A stretch of DNA of 64,000 bases, taken from the NCBI GenBank assembly GCA_033439255.1, contig CM065888.1, forward strand, positions 2,108,001 to 2,172,000, given 5' to 3'. The notes under the pieces were generated by a model. It was not told the DNA's origin, ran no database searches, and worked only from the letters and a program-made list of their open reading frames with translations. Source of the DNA: Hericium rajendrae (taxonomy: Eukaryota; Basidiomycota; Agaricomycetes; Russulales; Hericiaceae). The position numbers were made by a program, and so were the translations under genes. Positions 56,301 through 64,000 of the stretch are shown here, piece by piece. Every line of letters starts with the position of its first letter. Position 1 is the first letter of the stretch.

Positions 56301-57058
56301 GCATTTAAAAGATGTGAAAATGATCATTTGCATGCCGCACTGCTGATACATTTCTTTGGCAAAGCCGCGCATGTGGGCGACTGCATATTTGGATGCATTT
56401 CTATTCAGGATTAGCCCCCGCGGTTGTTAGAAGAGAGGTTTGACATGTACTTGCGTTGCACATCAGGCGGGGGGCCCATCTGATTCCACTCATTCGCCAT
56501 CTCCTCATACTTCGCCTTATCCGCGTCACTGAACTTCGCACACCACGCCGTTAGGGTGTTCTGTCGCAATCCAACCCACTTCGGGGACCCGACTTTGACC
56601 CCGTTCACCCGCTCGAAGTATGCATGGAACGAATCCTTCTGCTCATGTGCGGCCACGTTCCTCCAGTCTGCCTTCTTCACGTACTTCTTGACCTGGGTAC
56701 TTGCGGTCTTACGGCCATTATTTCGGAACCAGATCACGACGCGCTGTGCTGAAAGTCAGAAAGGGAGATTTCAAGTAAAACAGATACGGACCTCCTTGAC
56801 CCGACGCCTCCACTTCTTCCAGGGAGCAAACTCGCGGGCAAATTTGACCTCCAGGTGGTCCACACATTCGTTTGCAATGGCCGTCTTTCGGGCAGAGTCC
56901 GCCAAACGATACTCGGCCACTCGTGTGAAGAGATATGCAACGTGGCGGGGCTGGAGGGTGAGCTGGACTTCCAATGCTGCTGAGGTGCTTGCGGTTGCCT
57001 CATCCGCGGCTTTGGACGTGCGCTTGTTGGCTTTGGTTATCTTTTTCGCCCTAGCCAT
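53321..57058 (-). CDS. 1,143-aa protein with WFRNN motif, 64-aa repeats and long Ala/Lys/Glu helix
   Basis: Exons on the minus strand: 57,058-56,792, 56,743-56,451, 56,400-56,275, 56,226-56,114, 56,064-54,083, 54,030-53,626 and 53,566-53,321. Introns are GT-AG, 48-59 bp, in phase (3,432 nt). Residues 1-190 are basic and helical with [20 protein letters not shown] around 80-100. WFRNN recalls the recognition helix of homeodomain-like folds, but I infer this only from the motif. A region rich in Trp and Asp follows (residues 300-425). Two tandem 64-residue repeats (about 453-580) carry [17 protein letters not shown] run of [11 protein letters not shown] (about 650-810) should form a single charged helix. 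The C-terminus is basic ([21 protein letters not shown]). The family is unknown to me, probably TE-associated. It is divergent from the TET/JBP gene. The last intron (53,567-53,625) is the least certain. Confidence 0.75.
54480..54740 (-). repeat. Coding microrepeat for [11 protein letters not shown]
   Basis: CCTCGCCTTCGCCTC and CCTCGCCTCCGCCTC units of 15 bp repeat about 16 times within the WFRNN gene. Length is likely to vary between strains. A plus-strand ORF of Pro/Ser (54,505-54,840) is its shadow. Confidence 0.85.
55140..55530 (-). repeat. Tandem duplication of 192 bp within the WFRNN gene
   Basis: Two copies, about 55,137-55,328 and 55,329-55,520, nearly identical (for example GATGGGGTCTGGTCATCCTG in both), encoding the 64-residue repeats. 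High similarity points to a recent duplication. Confidence 0.85.
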
Positions 57059-57841
57059 TAGGAAGGGGAAATGTAGGGGATGGCCAGAAAGGACATGCGA
57101 CCTTGAACGAATTTTTGCAATATAATTCGTCCGTCTTCCATCACGCACCGGCCAGGATCGAATTGGGAACCCATCCGATCACGCCATGGCAGGTATCGAA
57201 ATACCGGTAAGGCAACCAACAGGGCCAGCCGAAATAATCCTTGCCGAACGGAGAGCAACGGGCATGTTGCTCCATTCGAAAGAAGACAGGTTTCCCATTG
57301 TCACTCGCTACAACAATCACATGCCCATCGCTTCATTTGCCAACTAGTACTGAGATTGAGCATAATGCTAGCTTGATACACATATTCCATGCGTATATCA
57401 TGTATTTCTGGGAAGAGAAGTCAGTAGGATCTTTGAATGTGTCTGTGGATCGATAGACGCAAATAAGAAGTCCGGCGCGCCAAACATCTGGGCACGGCCC
57501 CCACCGGATAATCTATCCACAATCAATCGGTTACTCGTCATAATACATAATACAGCTATCAAGTCCGGTCCGAAGTCCACAATCGTGATGCGAGAAAGCA
57601 TTAATGAGCCATATACACAATTGTGTAGTATCAAAGACTGTGGAGAATGTTGGGTTATTGTGAAGTCTATAGTGTACAATTCCCGAAACATAGATTCATG
57701 CTGATTGAGTCAACCGCTGGACAATAGAAAGGTACAAAAACAGCGGTAGCTTCATAGGACAATAGAATGACATTGGCAATTCCAAATTGATGGGACAATA
57801 GAACAATGTAATATGTGGACAATGGAAGCTCGAGTACGATC
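57059..57841. promoter_or_regulatory. Divergent promoter region between the WFRNN and TET/JBP genes
   Basis: 783 bp between the two start codons. The element GGACAATAGAA occurs at 57,719, 57,758 and 57,793, with a variant GGACAATGGAA at 57,817, all within 110 bp upstream of the TET/JBP start. No TATA box is evident. The repeats could be binding sites for a regulator or for a protein of the island. Confidence 0.6.
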
Positions 57842-59306
57842 ATGGCTGCCTCATTGTCCCTGCAAGTATTTCAGTCTGCGGTATTCCAGAGACAACTATA
57901 CCACAGAGTCATCATGTCTTCCGCACCTACATCCCGTGCGGCATCTTCATCTGCTTGTCCTTATGCCTCAGCCATGGCAGAGTATCTCTCCCACCGATTT
58001 CGCAATGTGCTCAGACAACGTCAATGCGCGGCATTGAACCGGGCTGTGCCTGGTGATATTGACCGTCCTGCTATGACAATACCGATTACTGTTTTATCTG
58101 AGCTCGACTTCGCCGCGGATATGCTTGTCACCGCCTTTTTGGATCGTGGTATGTAATTATGTGTATGCGGCATTCTCCCCCATTGCTTAATTCCCATTAG
58201 TTGTGATCAACTGGGACATGGAGCGCTATGCAGAACGTAAACGAGAGCAGGACTCTCCAGTATTTCTGCAACGATATCCGCGGGTATCAGGACATCCCGA
58301 GTATACCAAGCCCTGCATAGGCATTGATCGGCATGGACGGATTTTCTTCTGGTACTTGCCTGGTCTTATATCCAAGGAGCGCGAGGTATTGTCTTTTGCA
58401 GGTACATACAATCAAAACCACTAATTTCGTTCACAGATCAAGATGGCGAGGGCAACAGAACATTTGAACGCACATGTTCGAAGGTCCAATCCATCTCGGA
58501 AAAAGTCTGGAAGCACCAAGGATGGCACATGGAGGGAATCGCCCCAGCTCTTTCATCCTGCAGAGGCATGTAGCCGATTCACCCCAGGGACGGTGTCTGT
58601 GTCTCCTGCATGGTTTCAGCAGGCGCACACTGTGTGTATCATATTTCCCAATTCATATCTATGTCTCCAGCTCATGCACTGGTTCATATAGGGGCCCAAC
58701 GATGACTTGTTTACTTCGCCACTGATAAACCCGGCAAAACGCAACATTGATGGCGCGAACTGGGTGGCTGACATTGCAGAGTCCGCTGCGCTATTCAGCG
58801 CTATTCTAAGCGTTGTTCATCCAGAGCTCTACGATGCCGCGGCATCCGTCATGAAGGAGCTCAAGGGCATTGAACGACTTGCTCCAGCCCTTCAGCAATG
58901 GCCATCTGTGTTCAACGGAGTTGCGGTCATATCTAACCGGCAAACACCGGCTCATCGCGATGGGCAGAGTCGTGCCTCATGGTATGACATTCTCTGCACC
59001 ATCGGTCCCTATCAGAGCGCAACGTTTGCGCTTCCAGGAACTGGCCTAGAACTGAATTACAAACCCCGCACTGTCATAGCAGTGTCTGGCAAAGCCCTGG
59101 AACATTCAGTCTCAGACTTTGTTGGGGAGCGCATTTGTTACGCATGGTTCATGAGAGATGCCGTGCATGATCGCATTGGGCAGGAGGCAGCCGGATGGAT
59201 GCGGGTCAGCAGGTATGAGACCATGCACGCTGAGGCGGCTGTTGGCGATTCCGAAGATGATCTGGAGCAATCGGTGCTGGATCTCCGGAGATTGGCGTTA
59301 TCTTGA
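57842..59306 (+). CDS. TET/JBP-like 2-oxoglutarate/Fe(II) dioxygenase
   Basis: Exons 57,842-58,148, 58,201-58,385, 58,437-58,631 and 58,692-59,306; introns 51-60 bp, GT-AG, in phase (1,302 nt, 433 aa). A second in-frame ATG at 57,914 is possible. TET/JBP enzymes oxidise methyl groups on thymine or 5-methylcytosine in DNA. Residues 85-145 hold the N-terminal block of the fungal family (CIGIDRHGRIFFWYLPGLIS). The C-terminal half has the catalytic double-stranded beta-helix: QTPAHRDGQ gives the iron motif H317-x-D319, LEHSVSDFVGERICYAWFMR gives the third ligand H367 and the 2-oxoglutarate-binding R376. TSPLINPAKRNIDGANW is a linker. All key residues are present, so it looks active. No CXXC domain. 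Fungal TET/JBP genes are known to be expanded and linked to KDZ transposons; the KDZ gene starts 165 bp downstream on the same strand. Confidence 0.88.
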
Positions 59307-59470
59307 GATCATATGGACATCTAGAATATACCACGGCTTCTCGGAAGCATGTCATTTGCCACCATTTGTTCCTTAGTAATGAGTGTAAAACTGAGGGTCC
59401 TAATCGTTCAAACATTGTGGCGTTATTATATGCGCCTTAACACCAAGGCCCATGCACCATCAGTCCCAGC

Positions 59471-62400
59471 ATGGCCCGCACCAAGCCGGGCAGGAATAAA
59501 GTACGATATACTGCACCCCTCCATGGCAATGTCCATGTCACCCTGGTTGTGCAGAAGACGTCCCGCGGGTGGAACCAAGTCGGAATTGAAAAGGCTGGAT
59601 CACGTAGACTGCTGAGCGAAACCCCTTCTAACCTCACTCCTACGCCTGACAGGGAGGGAAGTGGACCATCCAGGGATGCTGTCTTCAATGCTCTCCCAGG
59701 GCCACGTACTGCCGACTATGAAGTCATGAACAACGACTTTGTAGAGGAGGAGGACGGGATTCGTGACCCATTAGCAGATGTACATCACAAGGTGGGTAGG
59801 ATAACCTCGGCATGCCGCAGGACACGGTGCTGATGCCGCGAGCAAGGGACAGCATGATTACTTGCGCGAATGGCTACCCAAACGTTCAGACTACATCCAT
59901 GCCATGTTGGATACCGAGTGCCCGCCAGTTGATACCCAGTGCGTTACCTGCAAGAGTCAAGAAGGTGTCTGGCGATGTATGGACTGTCTAGGGCAGATGT
60001 TCGAATGCACTCCCTGTTTCTCTAAACGTCATACGGCCTTGCCATTCCACCGCGTCGAACGCTGGACTGGCGAATTCTTTTCTCCATCATGGCTTCGCTT
60101 CGCCGGTGTCAAGATTCATGTAGGCCATTCAGGACATCCTTGCCCTTATGCCAGTCGAGAGGACGTTGAATCAAGTGTGGATCCGGAGGAGGACGCTGAG
60201 GAGGATCCACCAATTGACGATGAGGATCCTACTGCACCATGGCCTGCTGATGATGAGGACCTGCTGTCCTTTCAGACTGACGTCTTGCCGAAGAAGGCCC
60301 GTGATGCCGACGGGAATCCAATTCTATGTATTGTGGACTCGAGTGGTGTGCACCGCATGCCGGTTGTCTGGTGTCAATGTCCTAATGCAGATCCCCTCCC
60401 CCTGCAACTCTTCCGTATGCAGATGTTCCCATCTACATTCCACTCACCTGAGACGGCATTTACCTTCCGCGTTCTGGATGACTTTCGGCTGGACAACCTG
60501 GAATGCAAGACGACGGCTTACCATTTCTATCATAAGTTGCGAAGGCTCACGAATAGTGCATTTCCGTCCAGTGTACCAGTATGTGTCTGTCTCGACGTGG
60601 GCCATCACCATGCTGACTGTAATCCAGGATAGATACCGGGAGTTGTTGAGGGTTGAGCGGCAATGGCGGGATATGAAACTCAGGAAGTGGTTTGGTATGG
60701 GTCACGACCCAGAGGATTCAGAAACACCAGGATGCCGCGCGATGTTCTGCCCTACCTGCGCACAGCCAGAATTCAATCTACCAGATGACTGGAAGACAGC
60801 TGACCCCAGACGGTAACTCGCTCCTCACATGGTGCATGACCTATGGCTTACCGTCCTGCATGTAGTTGGATTTTTCTCAGGACGTTTGTGATGGACGGCA
60901 ACTTTGAGTCCACAGGAAGCAAGATGCGCAGACCGGCCAACGACGTCCAGCTTAGCGAAGGGGCCGGATTCATGGTTGGACAAGCAGAGTACAAGAAGCA
61001 CTTGAAGGCGGCTAATGACCAACGCGAGGTGCGCATCATTTGACCATATCACCAGAACACCGTTGAGGTATCCCGCGGCATATAGCGATCCACCTGCAAC
61101 GAGCACCGGGCGGTCAATCGTGTCAATGCTGATCGCCATCACATTGAACATACCGGAATTGGAGCAACGGCTTGCTGCCATGGGTGCTTCTACCCGCACT
61201 CTACAGTTGATTTTCAGAAGGGCGAGCGGTTGGTCTATGATTTCAGCCATGTGGAATGAACATGCTGACCAGTGTAACAGACAAATGAACATGGACTACT
61301 CCGCGTGTCAGGCCATTAACTTTAGAAGCAAAGGTATAGAAATCGTCATGAAAATATACGACATCATATGCCAGTGGCGCAAGAAATTCCGAGAACGCGT
61401 GGCTAACAGTGAATTCCTATCTCTTCCTGATAGCATCGTCGAGATGAAGGCTGCGATTGGACTGTTTCATGTGCATGGGCACAAGGATGAATGCATCCCA
61501 GCATTTTCACCGAATTATATCATCGGTGCACGGCAATTCGATGGTGAAGTTGTCGAGACGCTCTGGGCTCCACTGAATGAGATTTCTAGAAGCACCAGTG
61601 GCATGTCGACATCCCACCGTCGGGAAGTTCTAGACGACCATATGAATGATTCAAACTGGAAGAAGCTCATTGGAATGGGTACTGATCTGAATCGCCATAT
61701 CCCGTTTATGCCGCTGACCCACTATACAGTGAACTACCTATCGCGGCGGTATCGGGCTGGAAAGGTAGAATTAGAAAAGGCAATCACGGCATTCAAGAGT
61801 ATCAATTCCACGGTCTCACGGGATAAACGGGATGACTGGGCGAACGAGGAGGAAGAGGCACAAAGCAAACGGGAAGATGATCCCATGGTGATGGTCAAAA
61901 TCTATGACACTACGGTAAAGAAAGGTACTGTGGTATCCTGTCCATAACCTGGAGCCAGTACTAATATATTATATGTTGTGGAAGGGCCGACAAGAGCCGA
62001 TATCCTCGTCAGGCTAAACAAATTAGAATTGGACCGTGGACAGGGCCTTGGCGCTGCGGCATGGATAACACTGGGCCTCCGGATTCAAGAGACACAGTTC
62101 GTTGTTTCACCTGACGTATTTGATTTGATCTCAACCTAAATCTCAAACCGCAGGCTGTCTATTGTATCGCTTGTCCGCAAAGTGGGGTCGAGCCCTACCT
62201 CGGCACAAAAGAATGATCTCGAGGACAAACGAAGACGTCTGCAATCCCGTGTGACGACCTTTGAGCGTGCTGCATGCCAGTTTTTACCCTACGACATCGA
62301 TACGGCTAATCACGGCATCCCTCTCTCCGCTGGAGATGGAGATCAGTTTGATCACGTTGGAGAAGAAGACGAGGACAATGATACCCACGCTACTGCAGTA

Positions 62401-63244
62401 CCCCGTAGATCTGGCGGTTACATCCCCATTGAACGCGTGGCTATCAGCCTACCATCTCGTCTTGATAAGGAGGTTCTCCGTGTGCCTCAGATGAAGACAT
62501 TGGTGGAAGCTGAACTGGAATTGCGGGAAGGCCAGGCCAATGATGCATTGCAAAGCTTACGACTAGCCTTGGGATACAAGGCCTATGTTTTCAGGACTGA
62601 TGTGCGGCAGGCCAATAGTCAACGCAAGAAGACACGGGCATGGGAGGGTGTGACCTCTATCGAAAGCACCGTTCAACACCAGGCACGTGTGTATTCAAGA
62701 TGTAGAGAGGCTATGGAAGATCTGGGTGCTAAGGAGGACATGCTCGAGAGGTTCCAATCTCTCCTTCCAGAGCATCTGAAGGTCCGCACTGCTGTCCTGG
62801 ATCCATCGGTCAGGGGTCTACGCAATTCAACTCTGCCTTGGTTCTGGACGATGGATGTCTCTGGTGATTCACTTGAAGGCGAATGGCTTGCAGACTGTAA
62901 GTCGGACATTCAGTCTTTATCAGAGACGTATGCCGCAACATGATTAATTCACACTATTCTCAGTCCACCGAGTTCAGTGGCTTCGTGCACGGGCAAGGAT
63001 GCATCGTTGGCATGAGGAGATGGTTGTTCTTCCATTTGAAATGGATTGGACTGTGAGAGGATTTCAGAAGCGTGCAGATGATTGGGGGAGCAGGGTGGAG
63101 AAGGCCGGCGAAGAGGGGTTGCGCGGCCATGCGGCATATGGTGCACGGCAGAAGGCGATGTGGAAGGAGTTTTCTGGAAGCGCAGACACAATGTTCAAGT
63201 CTGTGTTAGGGGATGATGAACGTTCTAAATATGGTCTAGACTAA
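59471..63244 (+). CDS. KDZ-superfamily transposase with CxC2-like cysteine cluster
   Basis: Nine exons: 59,471-59,791, 59,853-60,578, 60,628-60,812, 60,866-61,028, 61,086-61,228, 61,281-61,924, 61,985-62,096, 62,154-62,896 and 62,964-63,244. Introns are GT-AG, 49-67 bp, in phase (3,318 nt, 1,105 aa). It encodes a DNA transposase of the Kyakuja-Dileera-Zisupton group. After a basic N-terminus (MARTKPGRNKVRY) residues 108-120 read HDYLREWLPKR. At 130-165 lies the Cys cluster CVTCKS...CMDCLGQMFECTPC, as in the CxC2 domain known from these proteins. The RNase H-like core has MDGNF (D421), CNEHRAVN (C469-N476), FQKGERQMNMDY, YDIICQW (D540), FHVHGHKDEC and DGEVVETLWAPLN (E602). The C-terminal VQWLRARARMHRWHEEM is typical. 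No stop or frame loss is seen, so it appears intact. The terminal inverted repeats were not found. Confidence 0.92.
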
Positions 63245-63346
63245 TGTACATGTACTTGGCTGGACATACTATGCTTCACACAAATGTGGATGGATTCTCA
63301 CTGTGATCACATACCGCGGCATATCAGAGATCATTCGAACTGGCCT
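63245..63346. other. Short intergenic between convergent genes
   Basis: 102 bp between the KDZ stop and the stop of the minus-strand gene. It contains ACCGCGGCATATCAG at 63,313, one more instance of the island's CCGCGGCAT word. Confidence 0.6.
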
Positions 63347-64000
63347 TTAGTCATGCAGAGACCTATTCAAGGTTTGCCAGGCCCCGCCTTCATCCTGCAT
63401 CCAATCCTCCATATGTTGCAAGTCGTCGAGGATGACGGAACGCTCCTTGCACCATGCATCGATGTAATTGGACAGATTCTCCGCCACAGATACAGCCTGA
63501 TCCAATGCATAGTAGATGCGGTCTGCACGTCGCACCTACCGCGGCATCAGCAAGATAGCCAATGGCATAGGAGGTATGTACATACCGATTCCACATGGGC
63601 ACGTACAGATAGGGCAAGAGTTCCTAAAATATCAGGGGGCGATGGTGTACGCTGGGCTGCCGTCTGCCCTTGGCCTCCATTACCACTACAGTCTGTCAGC
63701 AGTGTTCTGTGACGCATACCAGACAGGTTCCGCTGACCTTCCGCTCTGCGCAGGTCTGTGCGATTGACCCGCCGTCCTAGTTGTGGTCCGGAGCTCCTCC
63801 CTTATATCGTCTGGCCACCACTGGGAGCGGGGAAGCCACCACCGTGGCATGTATCGCATAATCGGGTCACCCCGCGGGAATGCGGGAGCAGGTGGCAGCG
63901 CTGGATGATGACCTTCGGATAGAGCACGACCAAGGATATCCAGGTTGGTCCCAGTATCCCGTAGCAACGTAGGAATGATAATCGGCGTCTTGGCGAACTC
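63347..64000 (-). CDS. 3' end of an unrecognised spliced gene (cut by right edge)
   Basis: Minus-strand exons: 64,000-63,738 (partial), 63,685-63,586 and 63,535-63,347; introns of 52 and 50 bp, GT-AG, in phase. The visible 184 residues include PTLLRDTGTNLDILGRALS, FPRGDPIMRYMPRWWLPRS, QWWPDDIREELRTT, a Ser/Gln/Pro linker, TPSPPDILGTLALSVRAHV and a helical end, YYALDQAVSVAENLSNYIDA and MEDWMQDEGGAW. I do not recognise the family. The last segment looks like a helical bundle or coiled coil. It converges on the KDZ gene with 102 bp between stops, so it may be further cargo of the same element. The choice of the 52-bp intron (63,686-63,737) rests on phase and length and is less certain. Confidence 0.6.

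Noticed and set aside
57815-57841. Upstream extension of the TET/JBP gene to 57,815
   Set aside because: That codon is GTG; the first in-frame ATG is at 57,842.
61015-61280. Separate gene start at 61,015 on the plus strand
   Set aside because: The frame before 61,281 is intronic and antisense-like; KDZ motifs in a different frame between 61,086 and 61,228 join cleanly by splicing.

Overview
This looks like nuclear DNA of a mushroom-forming fungus (Agaricomycetes, Basidiomycota). The genes at the right have many short GT-AG introns (47-73 bp), the repeats are nested Copia, Gypsy, Helitron-like and MITE copies, and the window carries a KDZ transposase gene with a TET/JBP dioxygenase gene. I see no prokaryotic signals, no rRNA gene and no canonical tRNA gene.

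Positions 1 to about 46,090 are one stack of transposable elements with no evident host gene. A Gypsy fragment (1,426-2,939 and 44,080-45,712) is split by a Copia element (2,940-44,074, target duplication TCGAT). The Copia is split by a 4.7 kb non-coding LTR element (3,906-8,580), two MITEs, a solo LTR, a small LTR element carrying one long ORF (40,069-42,487) and a Helentron-like rolling-circle element (13,502-39,996). That element holds a gag-only Copia-like element (14,182-24,039), a set of large non-autonomous elements with CATCTG/CATCAG ends and 2-bp target duplications, more MITEs, two further solo LTRs and a third Helentron-like copy. The nest is six layers deep at its deepest point. 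Helentron copy 15,831-21,118 lies inside the larger Helentron in the opposite orientation, so the two form long inverted arms.

From about 46,090 the character changes. Positions 46,160-47,530 hold an array of about 30 palindromic GGTTGGCCAACC-type sites every 43 bp or so, partly in a 129-bp higher-order repeat. Next come about 2.7 tandem copies of a 211-231 bp unit with the palindrome ATGCCGCGGCAT (47,713-48,330).

Positions 48,824-64,000 hold six spliced genes in two divergent pairs, one single gene and one gene cut by the edge: an unknown 294-aa gene (-) paired with a 741-aa Cys-cluster/basic/coiled-coil gene (+); an 1,143-aa gene (-) with a WFRNN motif and a long Ala/Lys/Glu helix paired with a TET/JBP-like 2-oxoglutarate dioxygenase (+); an apparently intact KDZ transposase with a CxC2-like Cys cluster (+); and the 3' end of another gene (-). 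In every reconstructed gene the reading frame stays in phase through all introns. The best reading is that this half is part of a large KDZ transposon, or a KDZ-linked gene island, whose cargo includes a DNA-base-oxidising enzyme and candidate DNA- or chromatin-binding proteins. Palindromic motifs recur between its genes and could be binding or modification sites. The outer ends of the island are not resolved.
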